64,000 nt of DNA from Ziziphus jujuba (taxonomy: Eukaryota > Streptophyta > Magnoliopsida > Rosales > Rhamnaceae): contig NC_083383.1 of NCBI RefSeq assembly GCF_031755915.1, forward strand, positions 25,150,501-25,214,500, written 5' to 3'. A program made the translations under genes and the position numbers. How positions within the stretch are numbered: the first letter of the stretch is position 1; each line of letters starts with the position of its first letter. This document shows, one piece after another, positions 32,087 to 47,760 of this stretch. The notes under the pieces were generated by a model. The model worked only from the letters and a program-made list of their open reading frames with translations, made no database searches and was not told the origin of the DNA.

Positions 32087-34926
32087 TGTCAGGACCCGTC
32101 CAAAATTCCTCACCGGAAACCTAGACAAGCCCTGATCCCAGGGAAACCCTACCGGATCCTCCTATGGAAAATCAGGCAGAACCTCCCTAAGGGATGGACT
32201 TACCACAATTTCCTGCACTGAAAACACACTTCTATAACGTCCCCCTTATTCCTCCCACAACTACAAGTTGATTTCCACAAATTTCAGCACTCCAAAAATA
32301 AATAACAGTAACCCAGTGCATAATAAATACATAAGTGTCCCATACAGTATACAGAGCTTCATGAAGTACTACTAAGTATAGAATACAACAAGAGTGAAAG
32401 AAATATTACAACTGCAATAAAAGAAGAACAGGGTACTTCACGAACTAAAACAGCGATGAAGATCAAGTCCGCTCCGAATGAACACCGACAACCTGGTAAC
32501 TAGAGGAACGGAATTTGAAAATATGAGATGCTAATCATCTCAGTGAGTGACCCTATCTACTATACAATATAATACCACGGTAATAAGTAGATAAATAATA
32601 ATTAATTGGAAATAATAATTTCTCTCAAAACCCTTACAATTCTCTCGGTTGGAAAAGTTCCCCTTTTAAAATCTTTTCACAAAACCCTTTGTTCGAATTC
32701 CCCGAAAACCAAGACATCAAATAAATGCCAGAAACAGTAATAATTATATTTTTAATTCCAATACAATATAAAAATATTTATTTTAAAATCCCAGTTCTGA
32801 AAATCACTTGATACACCCACTATATACCAGTGGCGCCAACAGTACCCAACGTCCCAAGGTACCGCCAGACAGGAGGTTATAGAAAGAAACCGGCATACGG
32901 TCGTGTGGCATCCCACTGCGCCACTGTTAACTGGTGTCCCGGCCATGGAGGGGTGGCCTACCCTCATCCGATGGCAACTACAGGACAACCTCATAATATC
33001 ACCTGCGCGCTACTCACACCCACCTGCGCACTAATCACATCCGTGTGCACAATATCCATATCACATATAAACAGAACACCAGTACGTGCACGGTGCATCT
33101 AAAAATCGTAAAATCCACATATGTAATTTATATATCAAATTTCACATTTTGCATAACATAGCGGGTTTATTCCTTCCGCTTGAACCCGAAAATTCTCCAC
33201 AATTTCTTTATAATCAACACCATAAATTCCATGATTTTCAAATCCACCAATTCAAATATTCACATTTTCCCAATAGCATAAATAATTCTCGAAATATAAT
33301 AATTAAATCTCATAATATTCCATGGGCATATTTTATAAAGATTGGAGTCACCAACATAAACAAATATTTTCCTTGAAATATTTGAAAATCAAATCATGCC
33401 CAATTTAATGTTAAAACCACAAGAATTTCGAAATTCTCAAGACCATAAAATAATTTCACATTTGCATAAATTTATATAATGCATATTTTCTTTATCAAAA
33501 TAAATTCACCAATAATTCCACAATAAATCAATTAAATATTTGGCACATAGAATTTAAATTCCAAATATTCAAATCACACATAATAATCACAATTTAATTC
33601 CCGAAATTAATTTGAAGGTTGGTCACTCACCTGGAGCACGCAATTAAACCACGATCCACTATGGGATCAATTCCACGACTCACCCGTGCTCCTAGAACAC
33701 AATTCACACACAGTCAAATAAATTAATATTTTAATCGGGTAAATAATACCCGGTACCGGGGGGGTCAAACACAAACGTTATCCAAAATAGTCGAATAATA
33801 TACCAAATCGAAGCTTGAGCGACGAGGATTACAAATCCGGTCTCCATCGACCCCAATTCCACTGGAGGTGGCCGGAAAGCTTCGGCCGGATTTAAACTTG
33901 AGGGATCTCTCAAACGGTGGGGATTTTAGGCAATCTAACCCCGGAAATGGACTCAGAGGGGTCAAAAATGGTGAAATAGACGTATGGGTCGGGCTAGGTT
34001 GGTCGTAAACGGCGAGAATCGCCGGAAAAACGTAACCAGCAGCCGTCGACTTCACCAGCCCGATCTGGGCACGTCCGGCGGCGACTGGGTGGGAAAATTG
34101 GAGGCTGAGATCGCGGCGAGCTGGGCTTCACCAGTGGTCGGCGCGTGTGGCTTTCCGGCGATTGAAATCCGGCCAAAAGGCCGGTCAAAGAGAGCGGGGG
34201 AGAGAGTCAAAGGAGAGAGGGAGAGAGAGTCCTTGCTGTGTGTTTTATTTGTCTCTATCGGGCTCGGGGAAGAAGAAGGGAAGGAAAGGAAAAGAAAAGA
34301 GAAGGGTGTTTTCCCACGTGGGGAAAAAGAAAAGAAAAAGAAAAAGAAAATAAAATATAAATAATTAAATAATTAAATAATAATATTATTATTTAAAATA
34401 ATAATAAAATAATATGATATTACACATGGTTGACATGTGGCTTCTCAACATGGTGACACATGGTCACATTCATTAAGTAACACGTGGCACATCGTTACGC
34501 GTTTAAAAATAATATTAAAATAATACGATGTTTGAAAAAATCTACAGGTCCATAACTTCCAAACCACATGTCCAAATTGGACGTGCCGCTAGTCTACGGA
34601 CTCGTATCAACGAGCACTTCACAACCATGCATGAGTCAATGCTCAACTTTGCATGAATAAAAAGTCAACTCCGGCACCCCTTGGACAGTTTGGACCTCAA
34701 CGTGTTTTGCTCATAACTTCCAAACCGTAGCTCCGTTTTCAACGTGCTACTAGTCTACGAACTCGTGCTAATGTGTACTTCGTAACGGTACCTCAGTCAA
34801 CCTAGAATTCCAAGCGATTCAAAAAGTCAACTTTTAACCCATTCGGTCAAAGTCAAAGTCAACGGTGAACAGTCAACCTCGGTCAACGTGCAAAAATTCC
34901 GACATGGTTCGGGACGGGGTGTTACA
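32087..34926 (-). mobile_element. 2.84-kb LTR-like insertion (probable large solo LTR)
   Basis: Read on the reverse strand it begins TGTAACACCCCGTCCCGAAC and ends CGGGTCCTGACA. The same five bases GCAAA flank it at 32082-32086 and 34927-34931, so both ends are firm. No gag or pol motif is seen. One part (33820-34330) is unusually GC-rich and yields ORFs on both strands (for example 33984-34364 +, 33765-34055 -) that look like by-products of composition. TGTAACACCCC starts are common in plant gypsy LTRs. Lineage is uncertain; it could also be a large non-autonomous derivative. Confidence 0.72.
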
Positions 34927-34931
34927 GCAAA

Positions 34932-35093
34932 AGTAATTCACTAGCTATGCTGAGGTAGGAAACATGTTTAACAAGCGAGAGGATTGCCTAGGTCATCTCC
35001 TATGCAGGTCACTAACTCAAAAATAGAAGCTTGACCTAGTGTTTCAATTGAAAGAAATAATTAGGTTGAAGGGGCAGTTGTTGTAGGTGGATT
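34932..35093. other. T element flank after the 2.84-kb insertion
   Basis: Short noncoding stretch that continues T beyond the second GCAAA copy. Confidence 0.4.
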
Positions 35094-35717
35094 TTATCTT
35101 CCTCGTCTCAGTACACTTTCTAGTAAAAGTTTTGGAAGTAGAAAGTAAATCAGATCATAAAGAAGGTTAGGAAAAGACATCCGAGGAGAATGACCAAGTT
35201 GCAAATCATGTATGTAAATGGTCAAATTCCATAAAGGCAGCAAGCTTGAAGGAAGACCTAAAAAATTAATACACTGAGAAGGCTTTTCCTTAAGGAAATT
35301 AAGATAATGATGGCACCACCAAGCAGGTTTAAGTATATGAAACCCCCAACTTATGGAGCAAGAAAATAAACTGTAATGCCATCTGAACATGGATAGCAAA
35401 GGTAGGATATTGAGGGTAGACAAAGTTATTCACGACCTTAAGCTAGACAAAAATTATATACCAAGAACAAAGCCACTTGGCAAAGAAGCTTTAAGGAGCT
35501 GCAAGAAGGTCCAGTTGTTTATCATCCAACCTATCATAGGCCACGTGTCATCAATCCACAAACCCTTAAAGCAAATAGAAGGTTTGGAGCTCCATTTCAA
35601 GGAAACTTCTTCCTTTCGAAGAAACAAATTTATATAGCTCCTTTGCAACTCAAGTAAATGGGGATTTCTAATCGGGTTCCAACCTAACATGAGCATTGGA
35701 AGGTTTGCATGGACCAC
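35094..35717 (-). pseudogene. Second antisense coding remnant, tryptophan-rich
   Basis: Two reverse-strand open stretches in the same frame (35717-35454 and 35423-35094), separated by only two stops. They read GWNPIRNPHLLELQRSYINL, GLWIDDTWPMIGWMINNWTF, then MFRWHYSLFSCSISWGF, WWCHHYLNFLKEKPSQCINF and LPLWNLTIYIHDLQLG. The length (about 208 codons), Trp content and shared frame suggest a decayed real protein. No family was recognised. The context is the presumed 3' part of T or an element next to it. Confidence 0.5.
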
Positions 35718-38180
35718 AACAACAGTGCCCCCCTGACCCGTTTCTTTATTCTTAGGTCATTTTCTAGCAAATTCCAGCGACAACACAAACTAAGGCAAAT
35801 TTTATGAAATCAAACATTTTAATAAGCCCTAATAACCTCAAGGAACACATGATTGTTGATGCATGAATCTGATATGCGATGAGCCACCATGTAACAAAGT
35901 TAAAACCTATTTGTCATTTGAAAATAAAGAGAATGTGAAGATCTTTGGGGCACCAATGTAGTGCTGGCCAAAGACTCCTTGATGTTTAAGTTAGATAGTG
36001 CTATTTGAATGCCAAAGATGAATTTTTAAGGTTCTCAAAGTATTATGTGCTTGTACCTAGTCATGGAAGATCAAAATGGTATTTATAGATTTTGGGCATT
36101 AGATTTTTTTGTTCCTCAATATAACCAATCCACTAACCTAAAAGTTTAGACCATATGGTGTTAAATAAGGAAAGTAATGAGTTTCTTAATTCACATGATT
36201 TAGACGATCTCGATGAGTGGATTTTCTAGCATTCAATGTCTTGCCAGCATATGAGCCTCAGACATGTTTCCTTGGAGGACCTAAAGAAGAAGTTCTCTTA
36301 GATGGACTTTTTTGTTGTCAAACATGAACCATGAGTTCCCCTCAAACATTCGTGTCAAACGTTATCTCAAAACAGTACTTTACTCAGCAGTAATATTTCT
36401 CTCAGAGTTCCATCCATACATCCAATTTGTGATTTTATTGAATTAAAAGGAGGATTTGTTGCTCACAATAAATCTTACCTACATAATTAATAACTATAAT
36501 TTGTTCTCAAATTGTCCAATTTTGGTCCAATTTTAATGGGTACTTATACAAATTAACTCATGTTGGGTAACTACTAAAACCTTGAATGTTATAGGCAAAT
36601 CATATATCAATGGAAAGCTTATGGGATGGATGACATGATTCCATATTCACCTTGGTCAATCGTCGCTGACGATGATTTGAAATGGATCGAAAGTTTTGGC
36701 CAAGCTTTAAATTATCATATCTCATAAACACTAGGGAATTTGAGAAAAATAAGATCATATTTGAATTAAAGAGGTCAAAATTTAGGGGATTAGGGATGGT
36801 TCCACAACTTAGAAGTGGTCAGAATTTAATGATGGAGCAACATTGATCATTGGCTTTCCAGGCCCAATCCCGACATGTGGGCACTTTTGTACTCCGATTT
36901 GAGGCCAATGAGTGGGTAATGTTGTGCGGGTGGTGGTGAGATAAAACTTGAATAGATTTTTGGTGAATTTCAACTATAAAGCCATATCACATAATGGCAG
37001 TAACTGGTCCAATTTCAGCCAATGGGGTGCTAGGTTGGTTAGAGCTATGGGCTTTTAGGGAAACTGAGATCATTTTTGGTATTTATAACATTGCTTCTTG
37101 TATGTAAACATATATCCATATATATATATATATATATACACACACATGTCCCTTTTTAAACAACACTAAGAAAGGTACTGATACTAGTATATTAATAGAG
37201 CACATAAATATATAGGTCCATAACTTTTCAATCGTAACTCGTAATTATATGTGTTATTAGTTTATGAACTTGTATTGAGGAGCTCGACTTAATAATAAAA
37301 TCATCAAAATAAAGTTGACTATACAGAAAGTCAACTCTAGAGCTTATATTCTGTCCAATTGATCAAATGTGTATAACTCCATTTTTTTTTTTTAACAGTA
37401 TAAGTCGTTATACTCACATACCATAATAAAATCATAATCAGAAGAAAAACAAATATATCAAATCTAAAACTTTTTAAGGAGAAATCCTGGGTGCTATGAC
37501 ATGCTCCTCCTTTTGGATTTGGATTTTCATTTATGTCTGTAATTGGAAAGTTGTTATGAAATTTATCCAAACTTTTCATGTATATATATATAAATGCTAA
37601 TAAAAGATTGACTTTATTGTACCAAACGACTCTTAATATCACAAATATTGCATGTGATATTGTTTCACAGCCTAACCCTAAATGGTTAATATTCTTTCTG
37701 CAGTTCTTTATTTTTTAATCTTCGATACTAAAAATTTTTTGAACTCAAACAAATTTGAATCCCTTTAATCCTTTGAATCTTTCACTCAAATAAATTAATG
37801 GTTACGCTTTGGTTATGACTGTGATTTTCAACAAGGCATTTAAAATTTTTGTTAACTAATTTTTTATTATTATATATAATCTCTTGAAAATTAAAGGGTA
37901 TTATTTTAACGCAATTTTGTTTTAATTAAACCTGATAAAAGTTGAGAGACCAAATAATGGTTTAATAATATTATTATTATTGTTATTCTTGCTATTTTCA
38001 ATTTCTTAATCTTTTTTTTTTTTTTTTTTGGGGGGAAAGTTTTCTATATTACGGAACTCGATCGCGTCCTGATTTGTGTGTTGAGAGCGAATTATGAATA
38101 GAGCTAAAATTTCTATATACAAGAATAGTCAATAAAAAACTAGGAAAAATTCGAAAGGGGCTTTTAATCAGCTTCGAAGA
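35718..38180. other. Intergenic DNA upstream of the OPR gene
   Basis: No gene recognised on either strand. It holds a (TA)n/(CA)n microsatellite at about 37117-37146 and AT-rich sequence. Part of it (to about 36000) may be the end of T; the rest is unassigned. Confidence 0.5.
37117..37146. repeat. (TA)n-(CA)n microsatellite
   Basis: About ten TA units followed by five CA units. Confidence 0.9.
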
Positions 38181-38182
38181 AT

Positions 38183-38216
38183 AGTCAACAGCCAATCTGC
38201 ATTAAAGTCTATATAT
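38183..38216 (+). promoter_or_regulatory. Putative OPR core promoter: W-box core, CCAAT, TATA
   Basis: TATATAT at 38210-38216 lies about 120 bp upstream of the ATG. GCCAAT is at 38191-38196, and AGTCAAC at 38183-38189 is the reverse complement of a W-box core TTGACT. A further AGTCAA lies near 38126. With initiation about 30 bp after TATA, the 5' UTR would be roughly 95 bp and include an A-run (38286-38305). W-boxes suit a wound- or stress-induced gene, but that is inference. Confidence 0.5.
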
Positions 38217-38334
38217 GATGGAAAGCGAGCAATGCAATATTCTCTCACACATTTAACATAAGAATTAAGGGAGAAGTTTTCAGCCAAAAAAAAAAAAAAA
38301 AAAAAGAATTAAGGGAGAAGAGAAAGATCCAAAT

Positions 38335-40973
<2,639 letters not shown>

Positions 40974-41800
40974 TAATTACTGGAAGAGGTGAATGAACTT
41001 TACAGATTAACTATGATTGTCGTACCTGTATCTTGTTAATATATCTAATAGAAACTATATTTATAATTATGATAAAAATCACTAGGCAGGGGTTCAAGTT
41101 GATAGTGTATTGAAATGTTGATTGATTGTTTCTGGCTTACCCAGCCAGCCGTTTGAATTTGGTATTTGTAGATGCTGTAAAGCAAACAGAATCTATTCAA
41201 ATGGGAACTGTATGCCACTGTACCATTATGTTATTATTCTAATTCATTAGTTATTATAATAAAGACTAATCAACTCTACTAATACGAACTATTTTAAATT
41301 TTGGAATTTGGTGACGAGAATGGATGGCTGCAATGATCCTGAAGTATGGCAATCTTATTTCCACAAACATTTTAGATGGGCTTCCAACAATTTTCAAGGT
41401 AAATAATCAAATCAGTCAAATTTCTATGGAGGATCTGGAGCTTCAGCTCTGAGTAAAGATGGAGTCACTGGATCTGAAGCATGTTCTTGAAGGGATGGTG
41501 TAGTACTGCACAAATGCTCGAACAAGGTTGCTATATCAGTCATGTAAGGAGAGGGCGCGAAATAAAATCTTTTGAGCCATAATTGCTGCTGGAGTTGCTA
41601 TTAAAATTCGTTGTCGAGAGATGGTGCTAGAAAATTTAATGATTTAAAAAAAAAAATTTTGAAGAATAAGACAGCTGAATAATATATTAATTATATTTTA
41701 CAGAAACTTGAAACTAAAAATTAATGAAATATACAGATAACTTGGAATAGTCTGACATAACTGATGAATTACTTAATATGAGGCCTATGATTATGCAGCT
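40974..41800. other. OPR 3' flank and unassigned DNA
   Basis: Contains the presumed 3' UTR; an AATAAA-like ATAATAAAG lies at about 41256-41264. From 41290 to 41640 a weakly coding-like stretch reads on both strands, but I could not assign it to a family. Confidence 0.45.
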
Positions 41801-42273
41801 TTCTTAAAACAGATTCATTTTCATTGGTGCAAGTGATCTTGAAGCGTCTCTTCCCATAATACAATGCCAACGCGCTAAAACTATGCCAAAACTCCTACAA
41901 AGCTCCTCTTGCAAACTAAAACTATGCCAAAACTTGACTACACTAGAAAGCTGGAAACATCTAAGAGGGCTATATAGAGAATGAAAGGAGGTTAAGAATA
42001 AATCTCTGGGTCTTCTATTGTGTCTCTTTGCTGATCGATATGAGGTATATAAAGCTTCACACAAGCGGGTTTTCAAAACACGACTTTAATCTAAATGTCA
42101 CAAAAATTAAAGTCAAACCATTACAATATTTAAAATCTGGCTTTAAATCCAACATTAACAGCTATAACAAAATTAAAATTAATAATAAAGCCTTGTAGCA
42201 CCCATATTATAAAGCTATTTAACAAAACTTTCAATATCAATCAATATGGTATTAAAGCCATATTTTTCCAACA
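41801..42273 (-). repeat. Probable copia D 3' LTR (partial; left limit not resolved)
   Basis: On the element strand TGTTGGAAAAATATGGC starts at 42273, preceded by a degraded GTGCAAGGAAT where copia elements carry GTGGGAGAT. A TATA-like CTTTATATACC occurs near 42050. The other end could not be placed and no primer site is visible. Confidence 0.45.
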
Positions 42274-42759
42274 ATTCCTTGCACGAATGAAATCAACAGA
42301 TAGAGGCGAATGTACACAAAATTTGACTTTGGTAATAAAGTGCAATGGTTGAAACCTATATAGGATAGGTAAATAACTACTTTGATCTTTCCTTAATAAG
42401 AATATATTTAATTTATTAACCAAAAAAGCTGATGCGATTTCCTTGAACTTTTCTGTTGTTAAGTAAATGATGATACTCCTCACATAAGACTTCTCTCTGG
42501 CACATTTTAGCTTTCATTTTGATCATAAATATCTCCCTATCTCTGTGAGAGTTTCTAAAACATTATGCCTTGTACAATTTTCTTTTAAAGCGACCCATAT
42601 TCTCTCCCACATAGGTGATTTTTTATATAAGAGTAATCCACATTAGTCCACTCGGATTTCTCAATGCATAAGAATCATTAAAAGCATAGCTTAAGCTCAT
42701 CTCTATTGAGTATTATTCTTTCATCATAGGAATGGACAGGAGGTTGTATCCCAATAGTG

Positions 42760-43742
42760 ATCTAAACGAGTTTGTACAATTAGGTTGTTCCTTTAAACCT
42801 AGATCTTGGGATTTCTAATCAACTAGGTTAGATTTCAAATGTATAGACTCTCTATTTTATGGGTTTTAGTTTCATTCTCCTCGATGACTTCTAAACTAGA
42901 TCTTTATTTAACGCTTTAGTTAGCATATATCCGTCAACTTTACATATTAAACAAAAATAATTGAGATTAGTTATCTAATAATATTGCATTTATGACATAT
43001 ATGTCTAGACTTACCATTGTACGTTATACTTTACATCCTGCCCATTACAGATTTACTATCAAAATAATTCGCAAGCACAAGCTTTAATCACCTCGAAATG
43101 TCCTCTAAGAAATGGTGCAGCTATTATGCATCTTCTTCGTATTTATCCAGAGCAATGTTGCAACAATTACTCCATCTCTCGCACTTACAGAGTCTGTTTC
43201 GCAATATGGTGTTTACATGAAATTATGAATGAAATGGTAAACATGATATTTCTTGAGGACTTCCATGATATGGCTACACCTATTAGCCTGAACACTTATC
43301 CACTAGTAAACTTCGAGTTCTTTAATATTAGATATCTAGTTTGTATCATTGTATCCTTCTAGAATAACTAAATATCTAGTATAATACAGTCTATGATCAC
43401 AAGTATACTGCAAGTATCTCAATATTTTTACGATTTCTTTCCAGTGATGATCACTTAAATTACTTGTCTATCTACTTAATTTGCTAATTGTATATGTTTT
43501 ATCTTGTTTTGTACAAATTATTAAGTACATCATACATTTGCATCTAAATGTGTTTTGGCCACTTTATAATCATCTTTACTAAATTTCTTCAGTAAGTTGT
43601 CCATGCAATATGAGTAACTAAGAACGAGTTCATCCAGGGTTCTTAAAATTGTAATCCTTTAAATAATATCAGCTAGTCCTATGTCTTTTATGACAAACCT
43701 CAAGTTTAACAGTGCTTTACTAGATTTGACCAATTTATCTTT
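42760..43742 (-). pseudogene. copia D RT C-terminal and RNase H region
   Basis: Readable pieces on the reverse strand, in order: KDKLVKSSKALLNLRF, KDIGLAD, LRTLDELVLSYSY, LLKKFSKDDYKVAKTH, HHWKEIVKILRYLQYTCDH, and a tail equivalent to YNGKSRHI. These are the Tork-like copia signatures after YVDDMLI. Multiple stops and frameshifts. Confidence 0.75.
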
Positions 43743-43747
43743 ACTAC
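43743..43747. other. target site duplication ACTAC of insertion E (partner 51731-51735)
   Basis: On the D strand the frame ATT ATT GGT AGT is cut after GTAGT and resumes with GTAGTAAAGATAAA. Removing the insertion and one copy rejoins IIGS to KDKL, a typical copia sequence just after YVDD. Confidence 0.78.
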
Positions 43748-44545
43748 TATTGATGGCCAATTTTAAGAAAGATAAATCTTTTTGGACTAATAGACCCAAG
43801 TGCAATTTTTAATATAAATTCATCAATTTGTTTTTACAAGCAGCAAGTAGTCCTAAGCCCCACTACATATGACCAAAGAAGAGTTTAAGTTAATTCATCT
43901 TCAATGATGGGTGAACCATTTATGGGGTTTCTAACCCAAATTTATGACATAAATTAACTTTAACCTAAGTTTATCTTGGTTAACTTAATTTATCTTATAA
44001 CTGAACCCAAATTTTTAACAAAGACCATGAAGAATAACTTTAAATCTCTTTTATTACATGTTTTTTGACTTAAGAAACCAAGATACAAGTACCTTCTTTT
44101 CTTCGAATTAGAAAGCCCAATTCTTTTTGTCTTTCCAAAATGCTTTTGCAGAAAATCATTTTCTTCCCTTTTTTAATTATTTTCCATGTGGCTATTTAAT
44201 TATTTTTTGCAAGCGTTCTTGAACAAGAAAAGCCATCTTGTCAAAAGAAGCCCATATGACTTTGTACTTTCCTTGCTCTTTTCTAAGCTTTTACTTTTCT
44301 CAAGAATAGATCTAAGACCTTTTGGTTTTATCTTTTCTTCATGGACAACAAGCAAAACTTATTATGGGTTCTCTCTTTTTAGTAAAAACACACTTTTGTA
44401 ACTTTCAAGAAAGGGAAATATCCATGACAGTTTTCCAAGATGAATTTTGCCTTTATACTTCATCTTTTTAACCTCCATCATTACAAGCCTTCCCTTTTAT
44501 TTCTTTCGACAAAACTCCTTTCCTTGGATAATAGGGAGTGTCATT

Positions 44546-45049
44546 TGTTAGAAATTACGGATCTAAAATATACATAATAAATTCAATTAAGCATAAAATA
44601 CTAACCTTCAAACACAGCCATTGATAAATTAAATCTTTAATCCTGCAAAATAGAAAACATTGTAATAATAGTGTCTATGGACACACTACTCTCCAACCAC
44701 TCTCAATAATTTCTGAAAACCCTAATCGTAAAAATACAGCATGTCTTTGTTTACTTGCCTTAGACCTTATATAGTCTGTGCAAATCAGACTAATCCATTA
44801 ATTTTAATGTACACAAAATGATAATAATTTGATAATATAACAATAATAAAAATATGGATGAGTCAATGGGCTTATTAATAGAGTTGGTCCTACAGTTCAA
44901 TGGGCCAACTGGAGTATTACAGAGAGTGTGTGATCAAGGACTCTATTACAAAATAATTAAAATAAGCTAGTTCTATTAATGGCATAAATAGATCCTATAA
45001 GTGAGTAATTGATTATGCTAAGTCCACAAATATTTATATGTATTTAACA
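44546..45049 (-). repeat. copia C 3' LTR
   Basis: TGTTAGAAATTACGG ... TATGTATTTAACA; pairs with 50306-50808. Contains GCCTTAGACCTTATATAGTC, a TATA-like region in both copies. Confidence 0.88.
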
Positions 45050-47760
45050 TTCTTTTACTTGGACTGCATAATCATCCTATATATATAATCCAAACTCACT
45101 TACTACAGAATCTCCCGAAACTAAATACAATTTCATCCAAATATATAGCATGCCAACAGGGCACAACAATATACTAAACTAGGTAGTAGCAATTCTCTTA
45201 GTAAATTTTCCAAAACATGATACCATTTTAATTGAGCACTTTGCATGCTATAAACTAAGTCTAGGTAGTAAAGATTTACCTAACCACAAGCAATCCCCCA
45301 ACACACAAAACCATTTCATCCGAGCATATTATGTATCGACAGGATACAACAATATACCAAAACTAGGTAGTAGGGACTCACTATGGCGCCTATGGATCAA
45401 CATAAAGAGCAATGATATGTGTAACAAACATCACATTATAATGATCCACATACATACATGTATTACTCACTAGGTAATAATCAATCATATATTACGTACA
45501 ATATGGATATTATTGCAGGTTACAAAACTCCAACTAAGTACAACATGGACATTATTACAGATTACAAAACTTCTACTGAGTTATAGAAGTCTCAACTACT
45601 ACGTACTCATGTAGAGACATATGCTCCTCAAACAAGTCTATAGGCTAGCCTTTATTAGTGGGTTTGCCACCATGTTGTAACAGGCGTGTACGCAAAAAAA
45701 ATGAGACTAGTATCAAAATGATATAGCTGCGAAATTACCACAAAACAACATTATAGGTCTTATAATAAAAGTGTACCCAAAAGCATGTATCATAACCTCA
45801 AAACACGCCATATACCTTGTCTCAACAATCAATGAAGCTATAAGTATTTGTCCAGCACTAATTCATAAAATAGCTTCTACTGCCATGATCAATAACATTC
45901 CCGATATTAAACATTTAAACATATATGTATATATATATAGCCATTATAATGAGCTCACAATACCCCACTGCATCAAAATAGTGGTGTGCTTATCTCAAAA
46001 ACCAAAAATGGCTGTTTCAAGTACACATGACCGAGACTACTTAAGCATTTACCAAAAAATAAAAAATAAAACACATCCACAGCATAAATAATATCCAATG
46101 ATGTGTAATCTTGAGTGTACAAGAAACTGATAAATACAAAAGAATATTGGACTATTATAATTTGTCCCTTTTATCACTCTCTCATTCTTGGGACATAGAT
46201 CCTTAGAGAATTTATCACCTTTACCATCGATACCATATTAGGAGAATATTGTGTATACTAAAACTCAACTCAATCCTATTAACATAAGCTCTAACTGAGA
46301 CAATTATAATACACAATTAGCCTTATCTTAAAGAATCTTTATTTCTAATACCAATGAAATCACCTTAAGATCCTTTCATATTAAAAAATGGCTACACAAC
46401 AACAAATTTGTCTTAATCAATAGGTTAGTATCACTGAAAACTAACAGCATATCTTCAACCTACAATATTATAAATATTAAATTGCTCCCATTGACCCAAA
46501 ATATATGCATAAATTAATCACATTCTCCCTAAAACCATTTCAGGTGACAGCTTCATCAAAATTAAAATATCACTGCCATGAAATTTACTTAAGATCATAA
46601 ATAGATTCCTTAAGTTTACAAAGTAAATTTTCGTTCCCCACTATTTGGAAGCCAACTGCATGGACCATATATATAGATACACATTTGAATACAAAATTCT
46701 ATTTAAGAAAGCAGTTCCAACATCCATATAATACAACTTCAAAACATAATTGGCCATAATTACCTTAATGATTCTAAAAGAATCCTTTGTGGATACATGA
46801 AAACCATCTATTTATAGTTAATTTCCTCATTTTCTAACTAAAACCATCGGTAACAAGTCCAACTCATACTTGTTCACTTAACCATTAAAGTCTCTCTTGG
46901 TTTTATAGACTCATTTGTATTCAACAAGTTTGCTGTCTTCAGACAACTAAATCAAAAGAGACACAGAACTACTTATTGGCTTCCTCACAAGTGACTAGAT
47001 CTAATTTATCATTTATATTAAATTCATGTTCCTGCAAATAAATCACATAGTTATCAAGTATAATAAATTCTCGAACCCTCTGTGACTTTCTCAAAAAGTA
47101 CACATTAGTAACAACTGTAACCAAAATATCTCATTCTATCTCAATGGGTTCAATCCTGACTGACTACTAGTTTAATAATTATTGGATCAACAATATCTCT
47201 GACATGGACATCAACAATGAGAATCAATACACTTTCCTCTTTGAAAGGCAAATAAATATCTTTGGACCCTTACTTTCATTAGAACTTAAACTTCGTCAAA
47301 ATAAATAACCATATTTGGCTTAACAATCCTGTAATGAAAGATGAATAATAAAATCCAGAAACCCTAGATCCTTTACAAGAACCAACAAAATAACCATTAA
47401 ACATTTTAGGGTCTAACATCTTAATATCAAAATATACATTATAACATCAACTTGAGAATCCCATACACTACAAAAAAGTGTAAACTAGTTATAACTTGTC
47501 ATCCACAAGAAAAATGGCAAATTAAAAGTTATCAAGACACACCACATTATATCCATCAAAGGTGTAGTCCCTTCTCTTTCTTATTCCATTTGCCAAAGAG
47601 TGCAAAGTATTGTAAACTATACATCAATTCCACATTTAAATGAATAAAATTACGAAAGACATTGGGTTCCATCCAAACTCATCATGTCTACCATAATATT
47701 CATCACCCTATTAAACCTTACAGCTTTCAACATCTTATTATTCTAAGGCTTCATTTCATC
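45050..47760 (-). pseudogene. copia C pol remnant (RNase H, RT, integrase traces)
   Basis: On the reverse strand only short islands are readable: an integrase trace equivalent to GDEYYGRHDEFG near 47640-47690; LIASLIVETRYMACFEVMIH near 45790-45860 (RNase H, equivalent to STMEAEYxAC); and NMVANPLIK near 45660-45690 (end of pol). Stops occur every few tens of codons, so no product is possible. Confidence 0.6.

Larger units (their letters stand above)
8321..36000 (+). mobile_element. Old Ty3/gypsy element of Tat type (T), heavily interrupted
   Basis: The scattered + strand gag, protease, RT, RNase H and integrase segments at 8550-9999, 16150-16511, 23823-27015 and 28149-28465 are one element. 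Its reading frame continues across each insertion once the inserted LTR element and one 5-bp duplication are removed. The motif set (AWFTHLEPRSI gag; IDHGSSVDVLY protease; FGLKNAG and YVDDMLV RT; NNEAEYDAL RNase H; GYYWPT, DLIGPFPTG and HPWNAKHLKKYY integrase) is that of plant Tat-lineage polyproteins. No LTR of T was identified: the 5' end is left of or inside 8010-8500, and the right limit is a guess at about 36000. Confidence 0.78.

Noticed and set aside
33765..34055. 96-codon reverse-strand ORF
   Set aside because: Same GC-rich block; open frames on both strands reflect base composition rather than a gene.
33984..34364. 126-codon + strand ORF with an Arg/Lys-rich end in a GC-rich block
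   Set aside because: It lies inside the 2.84-kb LTR-like insertion, overlaps another ORF on the opposite strand, ends in low-complexity AAAGAAA sequence and shows no domain.
37337..37642. 101-codon reverse ORF upstream of the OPR gene
   Set aside because: Crosses A/T runs and a TA repeat and has no domain or promoter context.
41804..42076. 90-codon reverse ORF
   Set aside because: Lies within the probable copia D LTR; composition is not protein-like and no homologous motif is visible.
45771..46091. 106-codon + strand ORF in copia C
   Set aside because: It is antisense to the RNase H remnant of C and contains TA-repeat translation; no support as a gene.
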